From the NCBI RefSeq assembly GCF_013377255.1, contig NZ_CP016614.1, forward strand, positions 1,806,501 through 1,870,500: a stretch of DNA of 64,000 nt, in the 5' to 3' direction. Below, in pieces: positions 23,344 to 32,385 of this stretch; position 1 is the first letter of the stretch; every line of letters begins with the position of its first letter. Under the pieces are notes generated by a model. The model was not told the DNA's origin and did not search any database. It saw nothing but the letters and a program-made list of their open reading frames with translations. A program made the translations under genes and the position numbers. The DNA comes from Mannheimia granulomatis. GTDB taxonomy: Bacteria > Pseudomonadota > Gammaproteobacteria > Enterobacterales > Pasteurellaceae.

Positions 23344-23370
23344 TTGATACGTTACATAAGAGGCTATAAA
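23344..23370 (+). promoter_or_regulatory. Candidate gcvB promoter
   Basis: TTGATA (23344-23349) and TATAAA (23365-23370) are 15 bases apart, shorter than ideal. They precede the conserved GcvB sequence, with transcription expected to start near 23377. GcvA probably binds this shared gcvA-gcvB region. Confidence 0.5.
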
Positions 23371-23376
23371 ATTACG

Positions 23377-23552
23377 CCCATACTTAGATGGATAGTCGTA
23401 GAAGATATTTCTACTCCTAAATTTTAAGTATGATGTTGTGTTTGCATATTGGTCTAGGAAACTAGACTAGAGTAACTAACGTTACTCGTTTCACTTCCTG
23501 TATATTTTGAACCGTATTGGTTTATAACCGCCCACTTTGGGCGGTTTTTTTC
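23377..23552 (+). ncRNA. gcvB: GcvB small regulatory RNA
   Basis: An Hfq-dependent small RNA that represses many amino-acid transport and synthesis mRNAs. Evidence by sequence: the GU-rich targeting stretch GATGTTGTGTTTGCA (from 23432), then TTGGTCT. A hairpin GTCTAG/CTAGAC and a second AGTAAC/GTTACT come next. Then comes the conserved CACTTCCTGTA near 23490-23500, and finally a strong terminator ACCGCCCA/TGGGCGGT with a T-tract. The order and spacing match E. coli GcvB. It is divergent from gcvA. The exact 5' end is estimated. Confidence 0.92.
23527..23551 (+). terminator. GcvB terminator
   Basis: ACCGCCCA and TGGGCGGT pair around a tiny loop, followed by seven T residues. Confidence 0.9.
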
Positions 23553-23714
23553 TAGCTATCATAGCCTCTCAAACATTTAGGTATAATTCTATCTTATTCA
23601 TTATTTTTATTCTAGCCCTTATTCCCTTTTATTCTATGAATTTAGACTATTATAGAGGGGTGTTTTATAGTATGCTAATCTATAAACCTTGATATTAAAA
23701 GACTGAGAATTCCC

Positions 23715-24752
23715 TTGAGTAAACGAAGACTAACCCATAACCAACAACGCAGAATTCAATCGAATCATCACAAACGTATCAATAAAAAAGAAGCTGAATG
23801 GCAAGATGATATGTTAGGTGAAATCCAGCAAGGTATTGTCGTTACCCGACATGCCAAACATGCTGATGTTGAAACCGAGCAGGGAGAAATCTTCCGCTGC
23901 AATCTACGTCGGACCTTAAAAAATGTAGTAGTTGGCGATATTGTCTCTTGGCGTAAGGGTAGCGAGCAATTACAAGGTATAAGTGGTGTGATCGAAGCAG
24001 TATTCCCGCGTAAAAATGAGCTCACTCGCCCAGATTATTATGATGGCATTAAAGTAATGGCATCAAATATTGACCAAATTATTATTGTGTCTGCCGTGCT
24101 ACCTACACTTTCATTGAATATTATCGATCGCTATTTAGTGATTTGCGAAACTGCAAATATTCCAGCCCTCATTGTGCTAAATAAAATTGATTTATTAAAT
24201 GAGTCAGAGAGAAAAACGGTTCAAGAACAATTAAAAATTTACGAGGAAATTGGCTATAAAACACTGTGTTTATCTGCCGATACCGGTGAAAATATGGATG
24301 CCTTACATCAATATTTAGCCAAAGGTACCTCTATTTTTGTCGGACAATCCGGTGTCGGCAAATCAAGCCTGATCAATCAACTAATACCTGAAGTTAATGC
24401 GTTAACCGGTTCAGTAAGCGATGTATCTGGCTTAGGGCAACACACTACCACTGCCTCACGTCTCTATCATTTACCGCAAGGCGGTAACTTAATTGACTCA
24501 CCGGGAATACGTGAGTTTGGCCTATGGCATTTAGAACCCGAGCAAATTACCTTAGGCTATCGCGAATTTCAATCTGTGCTAGGCACCTGCAAATTCCGTG
24601 ATTGCAAACACAAAGCCGACCCAGGTTGTGCATTAAGACAAGCGGTCGAAAATGGTGAAATTTCTGCAATTCGCTTTGAAAATTACCATCGTCTAATTGA
24701 AAGCCGGGCTGAAAGTAAAAGCCAACGTCATTTTAGAACGGAAGATTTATAA
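23715..24752 (+). CDS. rsgA: Small ribosomal subunit biogenesis GTPase RsgA
   Basis: A circularly permuted GTPase that checks late 30S maturation. It has 345 residues. An N-terminal OB-fold is followed by G4 (NKID), then G1 (GQSGVGKSS) and G3 (DSPG). The C-terminal zinc site includes [14 protein letters not shown]. The start is a TTG at 23715 giving [21 protein letters not shown] family sequence; no ATG is available at this point. It leads an apparent operon with rnhB, hinT and ycfL. Confidence 0.95.
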   Translation: MSKRRLTHNQQRRIQSNHHKRINKKEAEWQDDMLGEIQQGIVVTRHAKHADVETEQGEIFRCNLRRTLKNVVVGDIVSWRKGSEQLQGISGVIEAVFPRKNELTRPDYYDGIKVMASNIDQIIIVSAVLPTLSLNIIDRYLVICETANIPALIVLNKIDLLNESERKTVQEQLKIYEEIGYKTLCLSADTGENMDALHQYLAKGTSIFVGQSGVGKSSLINQLIPEVNALTGSVSDVSGLGQHTTTASRLYHLPQGGNLIDSPGIREFGLWHLEPEQITLGYREFQSVLGTCKFRDCKHKADPGCALRQAVENGEISAIRFENYHRLIESRAESKSQRHFRTEDL

Positions 24753-24753
24753 C

Positions 24754-25347
24754 ATGAATGAATTTTTATATCCTGACGCCAAACTAATTGCCGGTGTTGA
24801 TGAAGTCGGTCGTGGCCCTTTAGTCGGGGCCGTCGTTACAGCTGCGGTGATTTTAGATCCAAATAATCCGATTGAAGGTTTAGCTGATTCTAAAAAGCTC
24901 TCTGAAAAAAAGCGTATTGCCCTAGCTGAAGAAATCAAAGCTAAAGCATTAAGTTGGTCACTTGGACGTGCAGAACCGACTGAAATTGATACACTCAATA
25001 TTTTACATGCTACAATGTTGGCAATGCAGAGAGCGGTAGCTGGATTGCATATTCAGCCTGATTTTGTGTTGGTGGATGGCAACCGCATCCCCAAACTAGT
25101 AATGCCTGCTCAAGCGGTAGTAAAAGGCGATAGTTTGGTAGCAGAAATCAGTGCTGCTTCGATTTTAGCGAAAGTTGCCCGCGATCAAGAAATGGCTCAG
25201 CTTGACCAGCTTCACCCCGAATATGGCTTTGCTCAACATAAAGGGTACCCAACCAAGCTGCATTTTGAAAAATTAGTAGAATTTGGTGCAACGCCTTATC
25301 ACCGTAAAAGCTTTGCGCCGGTTAGAAAAGTGCTTAATTTAGACTAA
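24754..25347 (+). CDS. rnhB: Ribonuclease HII
   Basis: Cuts the RNA strand at single ribonucleotides in DNA-RNA hybrids. The active-site opening [16 protein letters not shown] supplies the first acidic pair, and the other acidic residues lie in LADSKKLS and FVLVDGNR. I start at the ATG at 24754, one base after the rsgA stop and with GGAAG upstream. This gives 198 residues and the canonical [17 protein letters not shown] start. An upstream in-frame ATG inside rsgA is unlikely. Confidence 0.95.
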   Translation: MNEFLYPDAKLIAGVDEVGRGPLVGAVVTAAVILDPNNPIEGLADSKKLSEKKRIALAEEIKAKALSWSLGRAEPTEIDTLNILHATMLAMQRAVAGLHIQPDFVLVDGNRIPKLVMPAQAVVKGDSLVAEISAASILAKVARDQEMAQLDQLHPEYGFAQHKGYPTKLHFEKLVEFGATPYHRKSFAPVRKVLNLD

Positions 25348-25359
25348 AAGGAACATACT

Positions 25360-25719
25360 ATGCCTCAAGAATATCAAGAAACCATTTTTACTAAAATTAT
25401 CAATAAAGAAATTCCGGCAAATATCGTCTATCAAGATGAATTGGTAACTGCATTTCGCGATATTGCTCCACAAGCACCAACACATATTTTAATTATTCCG
25501 AATAAATTTATTCCAACAGTAAACCATATAACGGCTGAAGATGAATTAGCGCTTGGTCGGCTATTTACCGTTGCAGCAAAATTGGCTAAAGAAGAAGGTA
25601 TTGCAAAAGACGGATATCGATTGGTAATGAACTGCAATAAAAACGGCGGACAAGAAGTGTTCCATATCCATATGCACTTACTTGGTGGACAAAAATTAGG
25701 CCCTTTAGTGACTAAATAA
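25360..25719 (+). CDS. hinT: HIT-family purine nucleoside phosphoramidase
   Basis: Hydrolyses AMP-lysine-type phosphoramidates. The histidine triad is at the C-terminus, [11 protein letters not shown], and the N-terminal block is [20 protein letters not shown]. At 119 residues it is typical of HinT/YcfF. It sits 12 bases after rnhB and one base before the lipoprotein gene ycfL, a hinT-ycfL order known from E. coli. Confidence 0.93.
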   Translation: MPQEYQETIFTKIINKEIPANIVYQDELVTAFRDIAPQAPTHILIIPNKFIPTVNHITAEDELALGRLFTVAAKLAKEEGIAKDGYRLVMNCNKNGGQEVFHIHMHLLGGQKLGPLVTK

Positions 25720-25720
25720 T

Positions 25721-26089
25721 ATGATGAAATCGCTTTCCATTGTTGCAATTTTTTCGCTGTTTTTGACCGCTTGTACCGGTAAACCTGTCAGCTATTTACC
25801 CAAAAGCGCAAGCCCTATTGTAAATATCGAAGCGAATATTGCAGACCACATTAAATTAGAAACTGATGATAAACGATTTGCCACGACAAATTTGACCGAA
25901 TTTCCGCTTAATATCGCTTACAAACTTTTTTGGTATGATAAAGATGGTGTGACACAATCATTTAGCAATACAGATAGCACTCCTTGGCAATATTTATGGT
26001 TGCAACCCAAGCAGACACAGTTTGTCACCTTAATCAAGCCCACCCCAGAATCTATCAGTTACCGTCTCTATTTACGCGGGAGTAGATAG
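25721..26089 (+). CDS. ycfL: YcfL-family lipoprotein (DUF1425)
   Basis: A 122-residue lipoprotein with signal MMKSLSIVAIFSLFLTAC, where the lipobox LTAC places the lipidated cysteine at residue 18. The rest is a small beta-rich domain that includes FPLNIAYKLFWYDKDG. The family is found next to hinT in enteric bacteria but its function is unknown. The lipobox codons coincide with a USS at 25766-25774. Confidence 0.8.
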   Translation: MMKSLSIVAIFSLFLTACTGKPVSYLPKSASPIVNIEANIADHIKLETDDKRFATTNLTEFPLNIAYKLFWYDKDGVTQSFSNTDSTPWQYLWLQPKQTQFVTLIKPTPESISYRLYLRGSR

Positions 26090-26091
26090 CA

Positions 26092-26122
26092 AAAAAGCAG
26101 ATCGTCCAACGATCTGCTTTTT
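26092..26122. terminator. Bidirectional terminator, ycfL / MBL gene
   Basis: AAAAAGCAGATCGT pairs with ACGATCTGCTTTTT around CCA, between two convergent genes. Confidence 0.9.
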
Positions 26123-26123
26123 A

Positions 26124-26756
26124 TTATTTCAAAAACGGATTACTTTGTTTTTCACGCCCAATGGTGGTATGTGAACCATGTCCCGGCACAATAATAAAGT
26201 CATCTTCTAGATCAAACATTTTGGTTCGGATAGTCTCCAATAATTGAGCATGACTGCCCATATAAAGATCTGTTCTCCCAATACTGTTTTGAAATAATAC
26301 ATCACCACTAAAAGCAATTTTATTCTCAAAATCAAAAAAGCCGATATGTCCTGGTGCGTGGCCGGGTAAGTGGCGAATTTGATATTTTAGATTTCCAACT
26401 TCAACTATATCGCCTTCTCCCAACCAGTAATCGGGCAAACAGGCTTCAACAGGAGCTAATCCAAACTGCTGGCACATTTCCGGCAAACGCTCAAATAACG
26501 GTTTATCTGCAATATTTGAACCAAAAACCTCAACATCAAAGTGATTTTTTACCTTCTCCACCGCCATAATATGATCTAAATGCGCATGGGTAATCAATAA
26601 TTTTTGCACTTTTAAATTTTGAGATTCTACAAATTGAATGATACGTTCAGCATCATCACCGGCATCAATAATTGCTGCATTGTTGTTTTCGTCCCATACA
26701 ACAGTACAGTTTTGTTGAAAAGGACTGACTGGAATAATTTGCAAATTAAACATCAA
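26124..26756 (-). CDS. gloC: Metallo-beta-lactamase-fold hydrolase, glyoxalase II-like (YcbL/GloC)
   Basis: A 210-residue hydrolase of the YcbL type, related to hydroxyacylglutathione hydrolases. The zinc-binding motif THAHLDH is visible near residue 56, and further metal ligands lie in LPGHAPGHIGF, FSGDVLF and PGHGSHTT. It is upstream of mepK and ldtD on the same strand order seen in E. coli (ycbB-ycbK-ycbL). Here the transcription order is ldtD, mepK, gloC. Substrate is inferred from the family. Confidence 0.82.
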   Translation of the reverse strand: MMFNLQIIPVSPFQQNCTVVWDENNNAAIIDAGDDAERIIQFVESQNLKVQKLLITHAHLDHIMAVEKVKNHFDVEVFGSNIADKPLFERLPEMCQQFGLAPVEACLPDYWLGEGDIVEVGNLKYQIRHLPGHAPGHIGFFDFENKIAFSGDVLFQNSIGRTDLYMGSHAQLLETIRTKMFDLEDDFIIVPGHGSHTTIGREKQSNPFLK

Positions 26757-26769
26757 ATATAACCGCTTG

Positions 26770-27324
26770 TTAGCCTCGCCATGTACGTACCGGGCCAGTA
26801 TCTACGTGAACAAAATTGCTACGTGGATAATAGCCTACTCCACCGTTATTTAAGCTTTCTGCTGCTTGTCTAACCTTATTTAGTGGTACACCTGACACTT
26901 GGAAGTCCACTGCCTGCCCGCGAATATGGTAACTATGACTTGCTACACCACGGCTTCTCATACGCATTCTGGCATTAGTTTGTGCCGAACGATAACCGCT
27001 TAAGACGAGAATTTCGGCATTATGAAAACCTAAACGGCGTTGGAGCTGATTCAATTTAACAAATAATCTTGGATCAATTGCTTTTACTTGGTTGATATGG
27101 CGATCTCGCATTAAGTAATTTAAGTGCCCGAGATCAGTTTTGTTGAGTCCACCCACACCAAATTTGGCTGTATAGGTATCACCTGTATTAATATTGCGAA
27201 AACGCAATGCAACAGGGGCTGGTGTAGAAAGCGCTGCCATCACTTGACCCGGCAGAAGGCTAGCCCCTAAAACAAGTCCACCGAGTGATAACCACTTACG
27301 GCGTTGAACATCAATTTGTTTCAT
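26770..27324 (-). CDS. mepK: Tat-exported murein endopeptidase MepK (YcbK, DUF882)
   Basis: A peptidase of the M15 family that, in E. coli, cuts mDap-mDap (3-3) crosslinks. The signal peptide carries a twin-arginine motif, RRKWLSLGG, followed by a hydrophobic stretch, so it is exported folded. The zinc-site residues are seen in SHSYHIRGQAVDFQVSG and NFVHVDTG. Length is 184 residues. It lies downstream of ldtD, which makes 3-3 crosslinks, so the two genes form a make-and-cut pair. Confidence 0.88.
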   Translation of the reverse strand: MKQIDVQRRKWLSLGGLVLGASLLPGQVMAALSTPAPVALRFRNINTGDTYTAKFGVGGLNKTDLGHLNYLMRDRHINQVKAIDPRLFVKLNQLQRRLGFHNAEILVLSGYRSAQTNARMRMRSRGVASHSYHIRGQAVDFQVSGVPLNKVRQAAESLNNGGVGYYPRSNFVHVDTGPVRTWRG

Positions 27325-27452
27325 TTTTACCTCATAGGTTAGCTACTGATTTATAGAAAATAGCTCAATTGTTAACCATTTTCTATAAACCATAAAAAGT
27401 AGGAAAATAAAAATTTAAGTCATAAGTTATAGGTAACTTCCAAGTCTAAAAA

Positions 27453-27483
27453 GTTCCAAGAAGATTAAAATTCTTCTTGGAAC
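27453..27483 (-). terminator. Terminator after ldtD
   Basis: GTTCCAAGAAGA pairs with TCTTCTTGGAAC around a seven-base loop. On the minus strand it is followed by TTTTT. It lies between ldtD and mepK, so mepK may have its own promoter. Confidence 0.8.
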
Positions 27484-27505
27484 CCACAAAATTTAACAAT
27501 CCTAA

Positions 27506-29050
27506 TTAAATCAAACTTCTCACTTTATTCCAATTAATTGAAGTTTGCGGAATTTTTGCGTCAAAGTTATAAATATCCGGTAAGGTTTGCACCTTTCCAC
27601 CTTCAACCCAAGCAGTAACATAATATAGATAAACAGGGTTATCTGATTGGATTTGTGCTGAAGTGGTTTTTTTACTCTCTAATACTTTGTTTTTCTTATC
27701 TACACTCCAACCTGCTTCTTTTAGTAGAATAGAGGCTAACTCATCTGATTTTGCCACACGTACGCAGCCAGAGCTTAAAGCACGGTCAGTTTTTCCGAAT
27801 AAGCCATGATTTGGAGTATCATGTAAATAAATCGCATCAGAACTTGGCATATTGAATTTATAACGCCCTAAAGCACTGTCATCACCTGCTTTCTGACGAA
27901 TGCGGTATGGTGTACTTTTTGCATTGATATATTGAGACCAATTAACGCTACGAGCATTAATTTTATTACCGTTACCATCCAGAATTTCTAGACTGACGCG
28001 ATCAGCATACCCCGGATCACGGGCCAGCTTCGGCACAATATCTTTAGTCATAATACTGGTTGGTACATTCCAAGGCGGGTTAACGACCACATTACTCAAT
28101 TTGCTGTACATCACCGGGGTACGACGCTCATTACGTCCAACAATCACCTTAGATTGTAAAGCTAAAGCACCATCACGGAAATAATATAATTGATAGCTTG
28201 GAATATTAACGAAAATGCCGTTATTGAAATTCGGGATAATACGTAAACGCTGTGCATTTAACGCCAATTTATAAAATGACGTTCCCTGAGCGGTTTCCCC
28301 ACTGATTTTTCCTTTTTTCGCAAAACCACCTGCCATGGCAAGCACTCTTTCTGTAGTATCACGATATAGATGGTTTCTCGGCACAAGATTAGACACAAAT
28401 TGACCCGACTCACCCTCTCTTACCGCATTTACCCATTTATCAATTTGCTCAGATGACGGCGCCTTTGGGCTATAGCTACCTAGGCTATATAACCAATTAT
28501 TAGCATTTTTAAATACATTTTTACTATAAAATAGATAGTCTAAAAAACCGTCTGTTAAGAGAATATCACGTCCTAATCCTTCCGGCTGACTTAAAATCTG
28601 CTGCAATGCTTTGGCTGATTTCGATGATACCCCACTTGCTGCCAGCAAAGCATACTCTTTTAAGAACACTTTTTCCGCAGTTTTATCATTCCACATCTTA
28701 GAAAACTGGCTGTCTAAATACACTTTAGTCGTAGCCTGACTAAGCAATAACACATTATTACCAATTTCTTGCTTAATTTTAGCTTCAGCCTCAGCAAATT
28801 TTCTTGCTTCTTCTTGACGAATTTGTTCTTGCTGTAATGCATAATCTGCTTGCTTCATTAATTCCGCTGCTCGAGCTTGCTGGGCTGCAAAACTCAACTG
28901 CGGTAAGATTGTATCTTGAACAACAGGAGCTGCTTCTGCCGGAGCGGTTGTCTGAGCAACTGCAAAGCTCGAAAATGCAAGCATCATAGGTAATAATTTA
29001 AAGGCTTTCACCTTAGTCATCCGTTTATCCTTCATTGCAAATTTTTCCAA
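27506..29050 (-). CDS. ldtD: L,D-transpeptidase LdtD (YcbB family)
   Basis: Forms 3-3 crosslinks between meso-diaminopimelate residues in peptidoglycan. It has 514 residues. An N-terminal signal segment (residues about 11-32) is followed by a long helical and scaffold region. The YkuD catalytic domain lies near residues 280-440, with H410, H415 and the nucleophile C429 in ALSSGCVRV. The start could also be one of two in-frame ATGs within the first 11 codons. The Ala-rich, Gln/Glu-rich region at 55-95 looks like a coiled coil. Confidence 0.9.
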   Translation of the reverse strand: MEKFAMKDKRMTKVKAFKLLPMMLAFSSFAVAQTTAPAEAAPVVQDTILPQLSFAAQQARAAELMKQADYALQQEQIRQEEARKFAEAEAKIKQEIGNNVLLLSQATTKVYLDSQFSKMWNDKTAEKVFLKEYALLAASGVSSKSAKALQQILSQPEGLGRDILLTDGFLDYLFYSKNVFKNANNWLYSLGSYSPKAPSSEQIDKWVNAVREGESGQFVSNLVPRNHLYRDTTERVLAMAGGFAKKGKISGETAQGTSFYKLALNAQRLRIIPNFNNGIFVNIPSYQLYYFRDGALALQSKVIVGRNERRTPVMYSKLSNVVVNPPWNVPTSIMTKDIVPKLARDPGYADRVSLEILDGNGNKINARSVNWSQYINAKSTPYRIRQKAGDDSALGRYKFNMPSSDAIYLHDTPNHGLFGKTDRALSSGCVRVAKSDELASILLKEAGWSVDKKNKVLESKKTTSAQIQSDNPVYLYYVTAWVEGGKVQTLPDIYNFDAKIPQTSINWNKVRSLI

Positions 29051-29058
29051 AAAATAGA

Positions 29059-29078
29059 CCGCTTAGTTACCTAAGCGG
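29059..29078 (-). terminator. Terminator after prc
   Basis: CCGCTTAG pairs with CTAAGCGG around a four-base loop. On the minus strand it is followed by TCTATTTTTT, between prc and ldtD. Confidence 0.75.
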
Positions 29079-29105
29079 CATGTAATGTTTATATTATAAA
29101 CACAT

Positions 29106-31130
29106 TTATGACTTTTTAGCAATTTCTGACCAATCTACCATCATCTGCACAGCTTCTTTTAAGAAGAAATCCGGCGCTTCATAATCTTTTGGCAAATCAT
29201 CAATATCTTTTAATGCTTTCTTCCCTTCACGAGCAAAACGGGCATTGATATCTTTTAAGCGTTTATCATCATCAGCTTTGTTTTCTTTCAAACGCTCCGC
29301 TAAGTTTAATGATAAAAACTTACGCTCATCACGATCTTTTCGAATAGCAATATTTTCATTTAACACGATAAATTCAGGATGTTTCGCAATACGCTCTTCG
29401 TGCTTCGCTGTCAAAGCAGAGACCGCACTTCTTGCATTACCCGTCTCTTTATAAGTTGCAGCCGGTACTTTATCCCAAGGTAAAGCATTATCTTCAAAGC
29501 TTTCGCCTGTTTTCTCTGCATTGATAATTTCAGGGAATTTAATATCCGCATCCACCCCTTTTAATTGGGTACTGCCACCGTTAATACGATAGAATTTTTG
29601 GATCGTATATTGAATAAAACCGAGCGGTTCCTGATCTAAGTCATACACAAAGTTCAGTGAGCGGCTCTGTTGCACCGTTCCTTTACCAAAGGTTTGCTGT
29701 CCCACGATGATAGCACGGTTGTAATCTTGCATTGCAGCGGCAAAAATTTCAGAGGCTGAAGCACTATGGCGATTAATCATCACCATCACTTTACCGTCAT
29801 ATACTGTTTTAGATTCCGGATCTTCATGGACTTTAATACGATTAAAGGCATCTTGCACTTGAACTACCGGACCGTCTTTAATAAATAAGCCGGTTAACTC
29901 AATCACTTCCGTTAGTGAACCACCGCCATTTTCACGTAAGTCAATAATTACCCCTTCAACGTTTTTCTTATCCATTTCGGTTAAGAGCTTACGAACATCT
30001 GCAGTTAAGCCGATATAGAACGTTGGGATCTTAATCACTCCTACATTCTTACCTTCTACTTTTTCAACAGTCAATTTAGCCGCACTATCTTCAATACGGA
30101 CTTTATCACGTACAAGAGTAATAATTTTCGCTTTACCGCCTTTTGCCGGCTCAATTTCTAAGCGAACTTTTGTCCCTTTTTTACCTTTGATTTTATCGAC
30201 TACATCATCTAAACGCCAACCGATAACATCTTCGATTTCGCCTTTATCACCTTGACCAACCCCGACAATCTTATCGCCAACAGCAAGTTTCTTACTGTTA
30301 GAAGCGGGTGCACCGGGAACTAAAGATTTAATCGTTGTAACATCATCCTCTTGTGAAAGAGTCGCTCCAATCCCTTCTAATGAAAGGTTCATACTCTCTT
30401 GGAAAGCTTTTGCCGCACGAGGCGATAAATAGCTGGTATGTGGGTCAATTTCACGCGAGAACGAATTTAAATAAGTTTGTAAAATATCGTCCGCTTTCGA
30501 CTGTGTTAAACGTTTAATGGCGAAGTTATAACGTTTAATCAATGTTTTCTTAATCTCAGGCCATTTTTTATCTTTCAGATATAAATTGATAATGTCATTT
30601 TTAACACGCTGTTCCCACAACATATTTGCTTCTTGTTCTGTTGTCGGGAAAGGGGCTTTTTCACGATCGATCTCAATTTGATCGGCACTTTTAAGATCCG
30701 GCTCTTTATCCAGTAACGATAATGCATAGCGATAACGCTCATAACGACGTTTAGACATTAATTCATACATAGAAAATGCCGCATCTAATTTACCTGCATA
30801 TAAATCGTCATCTAAGGTAGATGCATATTTCACACGCATTTCCTCAATATCCGATTTAAGAAAAGTAGTGTGTGTCGGGTCAAGCCAATCAATATAACGG
30901 TTAAAAATTTTGCCCGCAAACTCATCATTTAATTGGAATTTATGATAATGAGACTGCGTTAAACGAGCGGTAACACGCTTTGTTGATAAGCTATGTTGTT
31001 CATTAGGTTTTGGAATAATAATCGCACTCTCTTTAATATCCGGCTGAACAGCCCAAACAGTACCGATAAAAAAGCCCAAGCCAAGTGCAACAATTTTATT
31101 CAATTCTTTTAATTTCATATTCTTTTCCAA
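29106..31130 (-). CDS. prc: Tail-specific periplasmic protease Prc
   Basis: A C-terminal-processing serine protease of the S41 family that trims or degrades envelope proteins, including PBP3 and peptidoglycan hydrolases. It has 674 residues. A signal peptide (residues about 6-28) precedes an N-terminal helical domain and a PDZ domain near 245-340. The Ser-Lys dyad is predicted as S458 in HSASAS and K483 in FGKGTVQ. Two starts are possible (M1 or M5). It follows proQ on the same strand, as in E. coli. Confidence 0.95.
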   Translation of the reverse strand: MEKNMKLKELNKIVALGLGFFIGTVWAVQPDIKESAIIIPKPNEQHSLSTKRVTARLTQSHYHKFQLNDEFAGKIFNRYIDWLDPTHTTFLKSDIEEMRVKYASTLDDDLYAGKLDAAFSMYELMSKRRYERYRYALSLLDKEPDLKSADQIEIDREKAPFPTTEQEANMLWEQRVKNDIINLYLKDKKWPEIKKTLIKRYNFAIKRLTQSKADDILQTYLNSFSREIDPHTSYLSPRAAKAFQESMNLSLEGIGATLSQEDDVTTIKSLVPGAPASNSKKLAVGDKIVGVGQGDKGEIEDVIGWRLDDVVDKIKGKKGTKVRLEIEPAKGGKAKIITLVRDKVRIEDSAAKLTVEKVEGKNVGVIKIPTFYIGLTADVRKLLTEMDKKNVEGVIIDLRENGGGSLTEVIELTGLFIKDGPVVQVQDAFNRIKVHEDPESKTVYDGKVMVMINRHSASASEIFAAAMQDYNRAIIVGQQTFGKGTVQQSRSLNFVYDLDQEPLGFIQYTIQKFYRINGGSTQLKGVDADIKFPEIINAEKTGESFEDNALPWDKVPAATYKETGNARSAVSALTAKHEERIAKHPEFIVLNENIAIRKDRDERKFLSLNLAERLKENKADDDKRLKDINARFAREGKKALKDIDDLPKDYEAPDFFLKEAVQMMVDWSEIAKKS

Positions 31131-31135
31131 ATGTG

Positions 31136-31181
31136 CAAGCGGTCATAAATTTGCAATTTTTTACAAATAATCAACCGCTTG
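31136..31181 (-). terminator. USS-pair hairpin between proQ and prc
   Basis: CAAGCGGT and ACCGCTTG flank an AT-rich loop that itself pairs partly (ATAAATTTGCAA / TTACAAATAAT). It lies 39 bases after the proQ stop and may partly separate proQ from prc. Confidence 0.6.
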
Positions 31182-31219
31182 TGAAACAGTAAAATAGCCC
31201 AAAAAACTCAGCAAGAGGA

Positions 31220-31783
31220 TTAGTTACGGCCAAATTTACTTGCCAAAGCCGCTAAACTTTCATCTGATGCTTTTGGTAAATTATCCGATGCTGCTTTTTT
31301 CGCTTTTATATCTGTACGTTTTTTCGCATTTTCTTCACGGGCTTTTTGCTTAAAGTACTCTTTACGCTGTGCTTTACGTTCTTGAGCCTTACGTTCAGCC
31401 ACTGCAGCTTTAGCTGCCGCTAAAGTTTCTGAAGCGTGTGCAGCTTCTTGCTCTGTTACCACTCCGGCTTCTTCGCCTTGTAAACCCACACGCGCGACAT
31501 TGGGTTGACAAGCCGCTAAATAACGCCAAGAATTGGTGTAATTGCGTAATACTTGACGTAATAAGGTTTTACTTACTGTTTCATCCCCTGCCAAAGCTTC
31601 CGCCAACTCTTGGAAAAGCCCGATTTTTAAGGGTTTCACCTCACCTTCAAGGCTAAAACAAAGTGGGAATTTTTCTGATAAATAAGCGATTACTTCTTTT
31701 GTAGTTGGGTTGGTTTTATTCTGTGTTTGTTCTACTTTTTGTTGCTCTGACATAGATTGTTCCGACATAAGTTGTTCTGACAT
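31220..31783 (-). CDS. proQ: RNA chaperone ProQ (FinO domain)
   Basis: A global small-RNA and mRNA 3'-end binding chaperone. The FinO domain (residues about 24-130) contains SEKFPLCFSLEGEVKPLKIGLFQEL and LRQVLRNYTNSWRYLAA. It is followed by a charged, Ala/Lys/Arg-rich linker and a short C-terminal Tudor-like tail. The N-terminus holds three tandem MSEQ units coded by near-identical 18-base repeats, so there are three possible ATG starts. The upstream ATG has GGAAC before it. Confidence 0.9.
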   Translation of the reverse strand: MSEQLMSEQSMSEQQKVEQTQNKTNPTTKEVIAYLSEKFPLCFSLEGEVKPLKIGLFQELAEALAGDETVSKTLLRQVLRNYTNSWRYLAACQPNVARVGLQGEEAGVVTEQEAAHASETLAAAKAAVAERKAQERKAQRKEYFKQKAREENAKKRTDIKAKKAASDNLPKASDESLAALASKFGRN

Positions 31784-32117
31784 AATAGTTCCATTTAATC
31801 AATTAAATAAAATTTAAACGTTAGATAAAGTTAAATCTAACTGGATACTATATTTGATTTATAAGGCTTCGTCCATATAAATCGCATATTCGTTTTACAA
31901 AAACGATAGACTGTTTTTTTGCCTTAATGTTCATAAATGTATAAAAATTGTTTGCGTAAAAAATGAATAAGTGTTGTAATGGCACAAGCTGTTCGTGCGT
32001 TAATTAATAGTTGAATCTTGTTAGTTATTTTCCTCAAGGCAAGTGATTGATAGATACGCCTGTAATATCCCGTTTAGCTATTTTTATCACTTTTTACATT
32101 TATATAAGGAAAATGTT
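31784..32117. other. proQ-csp divergent region
   Basis: A 334-base gap holding the divergent promoters. On the plus strand a good promoter (TTGCGT/TGTAAT) drives the cold-shock gene and leaves a leader of about 130 nucleotides. On the proQ side I could not choose one promoter. An imperfect inverted repeat, TTTTACAAAAACG and neighbours, lies near 31900. No protein gene seen. Confidence 0.5.
31952..31980 (+). promoter_or_regulatory. Promoter of the cold-shock gene
   Basis: TTGCGT (31952-31957) and TGTAAT (31975-31980) are separated by 17 bases. The start would be near 31987, giving a leader of about 130 nucleotides. Long leaders are typical of cspA-type mRNAs. Confidence 0.6.
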
Positions 32118-32330
32118 ATGTCAGCAGTTACCGGTACCGTAAAATGGTTCAACTCAACTAAAGGTTTTGGTTTTATTACCCCTGATCAAGGCGGAAAAGA
32201 CGTATTCGTTCACTTCTCTGCAATTGAAGCAAACGGTGGTTACCGTACATTAGAAGATGGTGCAAAAGTTCAATTCGAAATCCAAGATTCAGAACGTGGC
32301 GCATCAGCAATCAACGTGAAAACAATCTAA
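32118..32330 (+). CDS. Cold-shock domain protein
   Basis: A 70-residue single-strand nucleic-acid binding protein. The RNP1 motif KGFGFITP and RNP2 motif VFVHFSAI are intact in a single OB-fold. I start at the ATG at 32118, which has TAAGGA upstream and gives [12 protein letters not shown]; the frame is open earlier but unlike the family. The sequence is closest to CspA/CspE-type proteins rather than CspD, but I leave the name open. Confidence 0.93.
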   Translation: MSAVTGTVKWFNSTKGFGFITPDQGGKDVFVHFSAIEANGGYRTLEDGAKVQFEIQDSERGASAINVKTI

Positions 32331-32351
32331 TTTTCAACGAGTTATTTTGAC

Positions 32352-32378
32352 AAATGCCGACGTAATGTCGGCATTTTT
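32352..32378. terminator. Bidirectional terminator, csp / MFS gene
   Basis: AAATGCCGAC pairs with GTCGGCATTT around GTAAT, followed by T residues, between convergent genes. Confidence 0.9.
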
Positions 32379-32385
32379 GTATTCT

